A stretch of 12,414 bases of DNA from Spirochaetota bacterium (GTDB lineage: Bacteria > Spirochaetota > B62-G9), in the NCBI GenBank assembly GCA_026990615.1, contig JALXDB010000416.1:1-12414 (forward strand), given 5' to 3'. This document shows positions 1 to 7,001 of the stretch, in pieces. The first letter of the stretch is position 1; the number at the start of each line of letters is the position of its first letter. Position numbers and translations under genes: made by a program. The notes below the pieces were generated by a model. The model made no database searches and was not told where the DNA came from. It saw only the letters and a list, made by a program, of their open reading frames with translations.

Positions 1-2
1 TT

Positions 3-65
3 TTAGACCTTGCGGGCGTGTATGCTCTTTTCATTGCTAAATGGACCGAATATGCCGGAGATTGA
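3..65 (+). CDS. possible 3' end of a rightward gene (partial)
   Basis: From the window edge one forward frame stays open for 20 codons and stops at TGA (63-65). It reads LDLAGVYALFIAKWTEYAGD. The other two forward frames hit a stop within about 40 bases. Base composition is richer in G and C here than in the AT-rich stretch that follows, which fits a gene end. The fragment is too short to assign a family, and 20 open codons can occur by chance, so this is a tentative call. Confidence 0.35.
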   Translation, partial: LDLAGVYALFIAKWTEYAGD

Positions 66-457
66 TTAAATATTTTATAGACATCTAACCCGTTAATAAG
101 ACCGATACCGAGTTTTTGATTTTAATTTAAAAATTAGATAATGTTGTATCCTCAATACTATAAAAAATGGTGTGTAATTCGGCGGCAATTTATTGTTGAA
201 AAGCTCGAATTACGCCCTTATGTAAAAGTGCCTCTATTTTGAATTTACTTATTCTAAGAAGAGAGGTTCCTTTAAAAATAATATCAATTGATTGATGATT
301 TATTTATAAATAGAATGATATTGGAGTCTTATAATTCTTTATTTTAAATACAAATATTTACTATAATTAGAATTGTTTTCCTTCATTTTTTAGCTGTTTT
401 CTTATTTTGATGAAGTTAGTAAAAAATAGAATCATCCAAGCCATACTAATTGTCAAT
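66..457. other. AT-rich intergenic region, no gene seen
   Basis: I see no open frame with a ribosome binding site and no tRNA-like fold. It lies between the possible end of a rightward gene and the stop of leftward metW, so it would be downstream of both and could carry terminators. Only weak structures are visible. One is an imperfect 10-bp stem, 172-181 with 206-215, with a 24-base loop. Another is a 6-bp stem, 430-435 with 460-465, followed on the minus strand by a short T run. Neither is a convincing intrinsic terminator. Confidence 0.5.
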
Positions 458-1057
458 CTATGATTGCTTTATTACAAAAATTGCATTATATGCAAATGTA
501 TTCGGCAGGATGTAAACTCTTCTGGCTTTCCCTAGAAAAAACTTTCTTTCTATTTTGATTTTTTCCTTTTTACAGAATCTGGTAAAATCTCTTATGCTTA
601 AAAAATGGATATTTGGAGTATCGTACCAGTTGTAGGGGAGGGAATGGGTTACAGGTACTATTCCCAGTACAGATATTTGAAACCTTGCCACTATATGGCA
701 GAAGTTTGGGAATCCAACGATAACACGCTTTCCAATTTTTAGTGCCCTGTGAATTGCCTTTTTGGGATTTTTAACCTGTTGCATTGTTTGATTCAATATC
801 ACATAGTCAAAGAAGTTTTCAGGATAGTCCTTTAGACCTGAATCTATATCTTCGTGAGATACACTTAATCCCTTTTCAACACATTTGTAGATTGCATTTT
901 CATCTATTTCTATTCCAAATCCTTCTATGGATCTCTCTGTGGTCAAAAACTTTAGCAGTTCACCTTCACCGCAGCCTAAATCTAATACCCTGCTCCCGGG
1001 TTCTATTATCTCTGCTATTATTTTATGATCGAGTCTAAGGTCAACGCCATTTTTCAT
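458..1057 (-). CDS. metW: methionine biosynthesis protein MetW (SAM-methyltransferase fold)
   Basis: MetW is a small class I methyltransferase-fold protein usually encoded beside metX. It is linked to methionine biosynthesis and reported in some bacteria to support MetX activity. The 199-residue length matches the family. SAM-binding motif I, VLDLGCGEGELL, is at residues 24-35, an acidic strand end (GIEIDENA) at 48-55, and the MetW-type segment YNWYDTPNIHFLSIRDF at 142-158. The ATG at 1055-1057 has a GAGGG Shine-Dalgarno-like stretch about ten bases upstream. The gene begins 34 bases after the metX stop on the same strand, so the two are probably co-transcribed. Family identity is firm. Whether it methylates anything cannot be told from sequence. 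Confidence 0.93.
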   Translation of the reverse strand: MKNGVDLRLDHKIIAEIIEPGSRVLDLGCGEGELLKFLTTERSIEGFGIEIDENAIYKCVEKGLSVSHEDIDSGLKDYPENFFDYVILNQTMQQVKNPKKAIHRALKIGKRVIVGFPNFCHIVARFQISVLGIVPVTHSLPYNWYDTPNIHFLSIRDFTRFCKKEKIKIERKFFLGKARRVYILPNTFAYNAIFVIKQS

Positions 1058-1091
1058 TTTAAATATACCCTCATATATCCCATGTGTCGGT

Positions 1092-2231
1092 TTATACCTT
1101 TTCCAAGAAATGCTTGATCAGTTTGCTCTCTTCGTTGAATTCGATTAGAAATGCATCATGGCCGTAATCGGAAGATATTTCGCAGTAGGTTACTGTGAGA
1201 CCGTTCATCTTTAATGCCTTTACTATTTCTTTTGACTGGTAAGGTGGGTACAGCCAGTCAGAACTAAATGCTATTACCAGAAACTTGACGTTTTTTATAT
1301 GTGAAAATGCTTCGGCTAGGGGTTTTCCCCTCTGGAGATCAAAATAATCCATTGCTTTTGTAAGGTATAGATAAGAGTTTGCATCGAACCTGTGAATAAA
1401 ACTGCTACCCCTGTACTGCAGATAATTCTCAACCTCAAACTCCTGTTTGAAATGATAACCGTACTCCTTCTTTCTGAGATTTCTCCCGAACTTCTTCTCC
1501 ATGCTTTTGTCGCTCATGTATGTTATATGCCCTATCATTCGGGCAACGGCCAGTCCCCTTGCTGGTATCTCTTTTCCGTAGTATTCACCGTTGTTCCAGT
1601 TTGGGTCCGCCATAATTGCCTGTCTCCCCACTTCATCGAAGGCAATTTGCTGGGCGGAATGCCTGTATGTTGTCGCTATAGGTATGCAGGAGTCTATCAT
1701 CTGCGGGTATGAAACAGCCCACTGGAGGGCCTGCATTCCTCCCATGGAGCCCCCAGCCACGCATTTGATCCTGTCGATCTTAAGATGGTCGATTAGAATT
1801 TTTTGTGCCCTGACCATATCTTTAATCGTTACTACGGGGAATTCCAGGCCGTATTCTCTTCCGGTTTTGGGGTTAATTGATGATGGACCGATGGATCCAC
1901 GGCAACTCCCTATTACATTGGAGCATATAACGAAATATTTATTTGTATCAAAGGCCTTTCCTGGCCCAACCATTCCATCCCACCAGCCGGGCTTATCTTC
2001 TCCTCTGTGATAACCTGCAACATGAGCATCACCTGTTAATGCATGGCATATAAGAATAGCATTTGATCGGTCCGAATTAAGCTTTCCATATGTTTCATAG
2101 GTAATTTCTAGGTGGTCCAGTACAGCCTCACTTTCGAGCACAAAGGGGCGATCGTAGTAAAACTGATTTGTTTCAACATAGATTTTATCGGATAAATTAT
2201 CTTTTGAATTATCTCTGGTTTTTTGTTCCAT
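1092..2231 (-). CDS. metX: homoserine O-acyltransferase MetX
   Basis: MetX is an alpha/beta-hydrolase-fold enzyme that transfers an acyl group (classically acetyl from acetyl-CoA) to homoserine, the committed step toward methionine in the cytoplasm. The 379-residue length is normal. The nucleophile elbow GGSMGG places the catalytic serine at 162. The aspartate is D325 (SSDWLYPP) and the histidine H358 (YGHDAF). Family blocks [11 protein letters not shown] (63-73), [16 protein letters not shown] (81-96) and [14 protein letters not shown] (105-118) are intact. Some MetX enzymes use succinyl-CoA, and I cannot decide the acyl donor here. The ATG at 2229-2231 is preceded by an A/T-rich leader with no clear Shine-Dalgarno, but no better start exists downstream. 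metW follows 34 bases later. No metY/metB-type sulfhydrylase gene is in the window. Confidence 0.96.
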   Translation of the reverse strand: MEQKTRDNSKDNLSDKIYVETNQFYYDRPFVLESEAVLDHLEITYETYGKLNSDRSNAILICHALTGDAHVAGYHRGEDKPGWWDGMVGPGKAFDTNKYFVICSNVIGSCRGSIGPSSINPKTGREYGLEFPVVTIKDMVRAQKILIDHLKIDRIKCVAGGSMGGMQALQWAVSYPQMIDSCIPIATTYRHSAQQIAFDEVGRQAIMADPNWNNGEYYGKEIPARGLAVARMIGHITYMSDKSMEKKFGRNLRKKEYGYHFKQEFEVENYLQYRGSSFIHRFDANSYLYLTKAMDYFDLQRGKPLAEAFSHIKNVKFLVIAFSSDWLYPPYQSKEIVKALKMNGLTVTYCEISSDYGHDAFLIEFNEESKLIKHFLEKV

Positions 2232-2249
2232 TTTTATAGCTTTTAATAA

Positions 2250-2255
2250 ATTATA
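2250..2255 (-). promoter_or_regulatory. possible -10 element of metX
   Basis: On the minus strand the sequence TATAAT lies 18 bases upstream of the metX start codon. No good -35 hexamer sits 16-18 bases further upstream, and the whole region is AT-rich, so a chance match is quite possible. Confidence 0.25.
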
Positions 2256-2303
2256 TAAGATTAGTCATATAAAATAATATTTTTCCTTCTTAAACGAAAA
2301 TAA

Positions 2304-2320
2304 AATTGTAAAGTACAATT
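2304..2320. promoter_or_regulatory. 17-bp inverted repeat upstream of metX (candidate operator)
   Basis: AATTGTA AAG TACAATT is a perfect 7-bp inverted repeat around a 3-base spacer. It lies in the 152-base gap between the lepB stop and the metX start, about 73 bases upstream of metX. The spacer is too short for a good RNA hairpin loop, so a protein-binding site is more likely. A second inverted repeat with the same GTAAAGTAC core occurs at 3315-3327. The regulator is unknown. Confidence 0.35.
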
Positions 2321-2383
2321 ACCGGTTTGAGGTTTGACAGCTCTTGAAATGTTAAAAATATATCTTTTAAAAGGTAACCGGAA

Positions 2384-3088
2384 TTATCTAATGACACCTA
2401 TTCTTTTTGGTGGCCAGTATCTAAAAAGCGCCTTTCCGTATATATCGTTTCTGTCTACAAATCCCCAGAACCTGCTGTCGTTGGATCTATCCCTGTTGTC
2501 ACCCAGCATAAAGTACTTGTGCGGTGGTACAACTACAGGCCCAAAGAAGTCCCTGTGATTTATAAGGCTGTCACCCGGTGGAATAACCTCAGGATCGGCA
2601 TGGTACTCAGGCCACCACCCCTTTAACAGCTTACCGTTTATGTAAACCTGCTTATTGATAATTTCCACCTCATCTCCGGGTAATCCTATGCACCTCTTTA
2701 CATAAAACTTCGGCTGAGGATCGATGTTTACAAACCCGAGTGTCAGGGTATATATAATTGGGGTAAACATCTGAATTATTATATTAGGTGGTTTGTAGTG
2801 TGGTGCCAGAAAGATAATAATATCTCCCCTTTTTGGATCTCTTATTGCAGGCAGCCTCAGATGTGTGAAGGGAATCTTTGCACCGTAAATGAACTTGGCC
2901 GCAACAATGTAATCCCCAACCTCTATTGTGGGGATCATTGACCCTGTGGGTATTTTGTACACATCCACAATAAATGTTTTGATGAATAGAGCAATTACAA
3001 GAGCCAGTAAAATGGCTTCTATATTTTCTCTCAGTTTGCTCTTTTTCTTCTTCTGTTTTTTCTCTTTCTTTTCGTTTTTCTGTGCCAT
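2384..3088 (-). CDS. lepB: signal peptidase I
   Basis: This is the membrane-bound serine/lysine protease that removes Sec/Tat signal peptides on the outer face of the cytoplasmic membrane. The protein has 234 residues. A very lysine-rich cytoplasmic tail (residues 4-18) precedes one membrane segment (about 23-41). Box B, IPTGSMIPTIEVGD, gives the nucleophile S50. Box D, YVKRCIGLPGDEVEI, gives the general base K131. Box E, GDNRDRSNDSR, is at 196-206. The layout is the usual S26A type, with one N-terminal anchor. The ATG at 3086-3088 has only a weak ribosome binding site. It is leftward like metX but 152 bases upstream of it, so co-transcription is possible but not shown. The neighbouring divergent gene encodes an exported protein, a plausible substrate though not a specific link. 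Confidence 0.96.
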   Translation of the reverse strand: MAQKNEKKEKKQKKKKSKLRENIEAILLALVIALFIKTFIVDVYKIPTGSMIPTIEVGDYIVAAKFIYGAKIPFTHLRLPAIRDPKRGDIIIFLAPHYKPPNIIIQMFTPIIYTLTLGFVNIDPQPKFYVKRCIGLPGDEVEIINKQVYINGKLLKGWWPEYHADPEVIPPGDSLINHRDFFGPVVVPPHKYFMLGDNRDRSNDSRFWGFVDRNDIYGKALFRYWPPKRIGVIR

Positions 3089-3314
3089 AATCGTTCTTGT
3101 GGTGTATTATTTTTATAAAATAAAATAATATCTTAATCTATTAAATGAAAATAGTTTATACAATTTTTATGATTTTTTGAATATACCTTGTAAAGAGTGC
3201 ATTAGCATTGGTTTGTAGGGGTGGTTTTTGAGATATCTTTATTGGCACTATTTATATTATTATCGGTATTGAGATTGGTCTATTCCTTTATAGTTTGTGC
3301 AAAAAGGTTGTAAT

Positions 3315-3327
3315 AGGTAAAGTACCT
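3315..3327. promoter_or_regulatory. 13-bp inverted repeat upstream of the GH16-like gene
   Basis: AGGTA AAG TACCT is a perfect 5-bp inverted repeat around AAG, 51 bases upstream of the TTG start of the GH16-like gene. Its core, GTAAAGTAC, is identical to that of the inverted repeat upstream of metX, while the flanking bases differ but remain self-complementary. This suggests a common dimeric DNA-binding protein, but two sites are thin evidence. Confidence 0.3.
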
Positions 3328-3367
3328 GTTTAAGCGCTACTATTCAGTTTTAAAGTTTTAATATACC

Positions 3368-3372
3368 GGAGG
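3368..3372 (+). promoter_or_regulatory. strong Shine-Dalgarno that fixes a TTG start
   Basis: GGAGG lies six bases upstream of the TTG at 3379-3381. The in-frame ATG at 3427, which would give a more conventional signal peptide, has no comparable site. This is the main reason for choosing the TTG start of the following gene. Confidence 0.7.
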
Positions 3373-3378
3373 CCCTGT

Positions 3379-4212
3379 TTGGAAACAATATTAAAAATAT
3401 TATTAGAGATTTTGTTGAGAACATTAATGAAAGTACTAAAAGTATTACTGTTTACTTTATTTTTATGTACTGTTGTAACTGGGGGTTTTAAGGCGTTGGC
3501 TGGAAATAACTATCAAAGAGATATATACTTTTCGGGGTATAGATGGGAGGTTAAAAGCTCTATTAAAAGCCCCGGCGGAAGGACAGCTCCCAATAACAAC
3601 TACTTTTCATCTTCGTATAAAAATGTATGGGTTGATGTAAGGGGCAGACTTCATTTGAAAATAGCCTACAGACGTGGGAAATGGTACTGCAGCGAGGTGA
3701 TTACATTAAAGAGCTTCGGTTATGGTAGGTACCTCTTTTATATTGATTCTGATCTGGCCGAAATAGATGATAACGTTATAGTTGGACTTTTTACATGGGA
3801 TACTTCACCAGAATACAGCCATAGAGAAATAGACATAGAATTTTCAAGGTGGGGTGGACAGTTAAAGAGGTTTAACTCTCAGTATGTTGTGCAGAATGCT
3901 CTTAATACTCTAACAAAAGAGAGCAGGGATGGAATATTCAGGTTTAACATTTCTCATAGCTCCACACCAACAGTGCATATCTTTGAATGGATGCCGGACT
4001 ATATAAATTTTGAATCTTACTACATTGATGAAAAAGACGGAAGCAGGGGGAATATCATAGCTTCTTGGAGGTATATCGGAAATAATATTCCCATCCCTGG
4101 AAACGAAAAAGTCAGGATTAATGTTTACCTTTTTAATGGTCTCCCTCCAGGAAATGGTAAAGATTTCGAATTGATAGTCAGAAAATTTAAGTTTATAAAG
4201 TTGAAGTATTGA
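3379..4212 (+). CDS. exported GH16-like (concanavalin A-fold) glycoside hydrolase
   Basis: The product has 277 residues. It has a hydrophobic N-terminus, with a signal-peptide-like core at about 20-36 and a possible signal peptidase cut after ALA (39-41). A single beta-rich domain follows. The motif REIDIEF contains the GH16 catalytic pattern ExDxE: E150 as nucleophile, D152, and E154 as acid/base. The segment FEWMPDYINF (202-211) matches the conserved EWTPDxIxW/F strand of GH16 enzymes. The family cleaves beta-1,3/1,4-glucans, galactans or related polysaccharides. The substrate cannot be read from the sequence, and a non-catalytic lectin role is possible. The TTG start is chosen for its GGAGG. 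Starting at ATG 3427 (residue 17) would give a more ordinary signal peptide. It stands alone, divergent from lepB and convergent with the small redox gene. Confidence 0.75.
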   Translation: METILKILLEILLRTLMKVLKVLLFTLFLCTVVTGGFKALAGNNYQRDIYFSGYRWEVKSSIKSPGGRTAPNNNYFSSSYKNVWVDVRGRLHLKIAYRRGKWYCSEVITLKSFGYGRYLFYIDSDLAEIDDNVIVGLFTWDTSPEYSHREIDIEFSRWGGQLKRFNSQYVVQNALNTLTKESRDGIFRFNISHSSTPTVHIFEWMPDYINFESYYIDEKDGSRGNIIASWRYIGNNIPIPGNEKVRINVYLFNGLPPGNGKDFELIVRKFKFIKLKY

Positions 4213-4409
4213 ATTATAAAATCAGGACAATTTTCATACTAATCAATTTAGATTTATTGACTTTTAAAAAGAATGGCAATTCTCATTTATAGCTTTTTAT
4301 ATCCATAGATATAGATATTGTAGAATTAGAGTAAAAATCGAGTTTTTAATTATTGGTTTAATAAGTGCGGATTTTCATCCAAAATATCATACTTTATGGA
4401 ATAGATTTT

Positions 4410-4661
4410 TTAATTGCCAGAGTTTAGTTGCCTTATAATTTCCTCAAACTCTCTCTTCGGAGGCACTCCATAGTACCTTCTATCTCCAACAACTATAAGT
4501 GGAATCGACCTGACACCCTCTTCTTTTGCTCTTTTTAGATGTGTGAGGACTTCGATTTCTTCAATATCTAAATAGGGGTGTTCTTCCTTGATTTTTTTAA
4601 GAAACCGGTTTGTAGGTATGCATCTTGGGCATATAGCTGATTTGTAGTATGTTATCTTCAT
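4410..4661 (-). CDS. small glutaredoxin/thioredoxin-fold CPxC protein
   Basis: An 83-residue protein of the thioredoxin superfamily. A first strand (KITYYKS) leads into the redox motif CPRC at residues 11-14. A cis-proline loop, SIPLIVVGD, has P54, followed by a short hairpin and C-terminal helix. This is the minimal glutaredoxin layout, likely for cytoplasmic thiol-disulfide exchange. The partner is unknown. I chose the ATG at 4659-4661 because glutaredoxins begin at this strand. A TTG at 4695-4697 would add 12 residues, and neither start has a well-spaced ribosome binding site (GGAAG sits only two bases before the ATG, AAGGG three before the TTG). It is the only leftward gene between the two rightward blocks and appears monocistronic. 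Confidence 0.75.
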   Translation of the reverse strand: MKITYYKSAICPRCIPTNRFLKKIKEEHPYLDIEEIEVLTHLKRAKEEGVRSIPLIVVGDRRYYGVPPKREFEEIIRQLNSGN

Positions 4662-4741
4662 AACTTCCAATTTATAAAATTTTGAGTGAATATTCAAGTG
4701 CCCTTAAGTTTAGTTAGCTATAACAGATTGATTTCAATTTG

Positions 4742-4782
4742 TAGACATAAATTTTTCTCGTGGTATAATTTGTGGTATAATT
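4742..4782 (+). promoter_or_regulatory. sigma70-type promoter with tandem extended -10 elements
   Basis: TAGACA (4742-4747), a 16-base spacer and TATAAT (4764-4769) form a good promoter for the PilZ gene that starts at 4830. An 11-bp direct repeat, GTGGTATAATT (4760-4770 and 4772-4782), places a second TATAAT at 4776-4781, twelve bases downstream. Both are preceded by TGG, that is an extended -10 (TGnTATAAT). Two overlapping start sites, or use of only one, are both possible. Confidence 0.55.
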
Positions 4783-4829
4783 ATTGTACGGTTTATAAAA
4801 TCGAAATATAAAAATTAAAGGATTTAGAT

Positions 4830-6053
4830 GTGTCTTCTGTACAGAGCAAAAAAATAACCAATCCCGAGAGAATCCGCAGGATAATTGGGATTTTAAGGCT
4901 CGATGGAAGGGAAATTATGCTTCATTTCCCCAATTATGTGGAGGCCGGGAAGATTATTGAATCAACCAAAGATAACTTTATCGTCAAAATATCCTCTCAT
5001 TTCATGGAAGTTCAGGAAGATAATCCCGAGCATGTGAGCATTAACTTTGTATTTTCTGGTGTAGAGCTTTTTGGGAAGTGCCCATTTATTAAACAGGAGA
5101 GGGCTTTTATTACGCTTGAGTATCCTGAATCACTTGAAAGCAGAGTTAAACGCAGGTATCCAAGGATAAGGGTTAATGGAAAGGTTAAGGCGAAACTGAA
5201 ATTTTTAAAAAATCCCGTTACCACTTTCAAAGAGATATCCTCGAAGGATCTACCCGTTAAATATTCTAAACTTTACTGGGAAGTTCAGAGGGAAAACGTT
5301 GATATAAAGCGAATATTTTTACTGGTAGGAAGCGAGGTGAAAAAGATATCACCTCTATCAGAAATCATAATTTACAACGATAAGAATGCCAACACCCGGG
5401 ATGCCCAGATTCTTCGCAAGTCGGGCAAAACTCTCTTTGTTGAAAATTGTAGAGAAGTTAAATCTTATACGAAGTTGATACCCTCGGATAAAATAATAAG
5501 TTATTCATACTACTTTAATGAAAAGAGATTATCGGGAGCTTTGCAGGACGAAATGATAGAGGAACTGAAGGCCATAATAAAAGAAGATATTGCCGGGGGA
5601 TATACATCGAAGGCTCTTGTTCCTTTCTTTTCGGGCGGGCAGGTAATAGGTCATATCCGGGTGTACAGCAAGGATGCCGAAAATAGATTGACATATGAAG
5701 ATGTAAGTGATGTTATGGTGCTTGCAAATCTGTTAACAATAGCCATTGACAAAGTGGGTTTTGTACCAAAATTTGATGAGGGAGTGGAATCGTCCTTGAT
5801 AGATATAAGTGAGGGAGGAATTCTGCTTAAGGTTATGGATGATGATAAAAAGGTTGATATATCCGAGGGGACCCATCTTGAAATAAAACTATTTCTGAAC
5901 GATAAAGAACTCTCCGTGAGCGGCGATATTTTGAGAAAGGATGACGATGAGAAGAGCTATGCAATAAGATTTGAGGACCTCAGTCCCCAGGTGAAGAGGG
6001 AGATAAAGAATTTCATAGATGAAAATATTGAAAAAAGGGATAAAGACAGTTAA
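4830..6053 (+). CDS. PilZ-domain protein with inserted GAF-like domain (DUF1577-like?)
   Basis: A soluble 407-residue protein, probably a cyclic-di-GMP receptor. An N-terminal beta-rich region (about 12-105) resembles the YcgR/PilZN class. The PilZ RxxxR motif is at 108-112 (RRYPR) and is followed by a first barrel strand (VNGKVKAKLKFL). The second binding motif, DxSxxG (DISEGG), comes only at 325-330, with the rest of the barrel to about 397. The intervening 185 or so residues include a GAF-like stretch (235-308: EMIEELK, LVPFFSGGQVIGHIRVYS, LANLLTIAIDKVGF). The GTG start has an AAAGGA Shine-Dalgarno seven bases away. An overlapping ATG at 4828 is out of frame. I recall a Leptospira family, DUF1577, of similar size, but could not compare it. 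Effector partner unknown. The next gene starts 76 bases downstream. Confidence 0.75.
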   Translation: MSSVQSKKITNPERIRRIIGILRLDGREIMLHFPNYVEAGKIIESTKDNFIVKISSHFMEVQEDNPEHVSINFVFSGVELFGKCPFIKQERAFITLEYPESLESRVKRRYPRIRVNGKVKAKLKFLKNPVTTFKEISSKDLPVKYSKLYWEVQRENVDIKRIFLLVGSEVKKISPLSEIIIYNDKNANTRDAQILRKSGKTLFVENCREVKSYTKLIPSDKIISYSYYFNEKRLSGALQDEMIEELKAIIKEDIAGGYTSKALVPFFSGGQVIGHIRVYSKDAENRLTYEDVSDVMVLANLLTIAIDKVGFVPKFDEGVESSLIDISEGGILLKVMDDDKKVDISEGTHLEIKLFLNDKELSVSGDILRKDDDEKSYAIRFEDLSPQVKREIKNFIDENIEKRDKDS

Positions 6054-6129
6054 CTTTTTATACTGAAAAATATTGGTTAGATAAAGGATATTTAATCATG
6101 CTATTTAATTATGCCGGGGTGTATGTAGT

Positions 6130-6921
6130 ATGAAAAGGTTTGAAGGGAAACTATTCGGTGCTGCTCTGGGATTTTCATTCGGTGGCCCTATAGGAGCAAT
6201 CATTGGTGCCGTAATAGGACATTTTGTTGATACATCAATGGATAGAAGAAACATGGGGCACAGGGGCAGCATTGGAAGCAAGGAACTAACATTTGTAACC
6301 AGTCTTGTTTTACTTCTTGTGGGTACTGCCAAGGCAGATGGAAGAATTACAGATGATGAAAAAGAAACTATAGTTAATTTTTTCTCCCAGCAGCTTGGAT
6401 ACAGGGGAGGCGATCTGGATTTTATCAGAAGGATGATAGACGAGGCGATATACAGGGATATAAATATTCGCGATGTTTGCGAGTCTATCAAGCTGCATAC
6501 AGTTTATGAAGAAAGGCTATTTTTAGTTCAGCTCAACTACAGGGTGGCAATATCGGACGGGGTGTTGAGCGATTCAGAGGATAGGTTTATTAACAGAACT
6601 GCAGAATACCTTGGTATAAATCCGTACGATTTTGCAACTATCAGAAACTCCTTTCAATCCTACAGAAGGGCTTATTCAACAGGTGGGAGCAGTGGCGGTG
6701 GCAGAAATGCACCTGTTTTTAGAACTCCTTATGAGGTTCTGGGATTATCTGAAAATTGTAGTGATGAAGAAGTCCACAGGGCATTTAGGAATCTGGCCAA
6801 TAAGTATCATCCGGATAAGGTTGCGCATCTGGGAAAAGAGTTTATCGAGCTGGCCAATGAAAAGTTTACAGAGATACAGAAGGCATATGAAGCTATAAAA
6901 AAACAGAGAGGCATAAAGTAA
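6130..6921 (+). CDS. djlA: DjlA-like membrane co-chaperone (TerB + DnaJ)
   Basis: A 263-residue protein with the three-part layout of DjlA, which anchors DnaK-stimulating J activity at the inner membrane. Residues about 8-32 form a glycine-zipper membrane segment with many GxxxG-type steps, ending in AVIGHFVD, much like E. coli DjlA (LIGHMFD). A TerB-type helical domain spans about 50-175 (GTAKADGRITDDE at 65-77; a second acidic repeat, ISDGVLSDSEDRF, at 141-153). A flexible Gly/Ser linker is at 184-192. The J domain runs from 199 (TPYEVLGL) with the HPD motif at 227-229 needed to stimulate DnaK. The length equals E. coli DjlA. The ATG has GGGGTG about eight bases upstream. It may be co-transcribed with the PilZ gene. 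Confidence 0.88.
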   Translation: MKRFEGKLFGAALGFSFGGPIGAIIGAVIGHFVDTSMDRRNMGHRGSIGSKELTFVTSLVLLLVGTAKADGRITDDEKETIVNFFSQQLGYRGGDLDFIRRMIDEAIYRDINIRDVCESIKLHTVYEERLFLVQLNYRVAISDGVLSDSEDRFINRTAEYLGINPYDFATIRNSFQSYRRAYSTGGSSGGGRNAPVFRTPYEVLGLSENCSDEEVHRAFRNLANKYHPDKVAHLGKEFIELANEKFTEIQKAYEAIKKQRGIK

Positions 6922-7001
6922 AGAATCAGGCGGTTGTGAAAATTTAAATTGGTAACAAATACTTGATTTTACGAGCTAGGGGGAATTAACTTTAAAGTGA
7001 T

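Larger units (their letters stand above)
3089..3378. other. divergent intergenic region between lepB and the GH16-like gene
   Basis: These 290 AT-rich bases separate two divergent genes and must hold promoters for both unless lepB is read from elsewhere. I see no -35/-10 pair good enough to call on either strand. On the minus strand TTGTAT-17-TAGATT upstream of lepB is the best of several poor candidates. The region contains the inverted repeat at 3315-3327 and the strong GGAGG at 3368-3372. No small gene or RNA is evident. Confidence 0.5.

Noticed and set aside
172..215. Imperfect 10-bp stem with a 24-base loop, possible terminator or small RNA
   Set aside because: The loop is large, one pair is a G-U wobble, no T run follows, and the DNA is AT-rich, so chance pairing is likely.
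283..292. 10-bp palindrome ATCAATTGAT
   Set aside because: A single short AT-rich palindrome with no gene start nearby; expected by chance in such composition.
1591..2010. Long rightward open frame (139 codons) opposite metX
   Set aside because: It lies wholly within metX on the opposite strand, has no domain signature and no ribosome binding site worth noting. It is a shadow of metX codon use.
2334..2339. TTGACA on the plus strand as a -35 element
   Set aside because: It would drive transcription antisense into lepB and has no TATAAT-like hexamer at proper spacing ahead of a rightward gene.
4230..4400. Small hairpins (AGAAT/ATTCT; GGAT/ATCC) after the GH16-like gene as terminators
   Set aside because: Stems are only 4-5 bp, mostly A-T, without a following T run. 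Nothing there stands out from the AT-rich background.
6105..6491. 128-codon leftward open frame opposite djlA
   Set aside because: It is antisense to the firmly identified DjlA N-terminus and its serine/proline-rich translation has no protein-like features.
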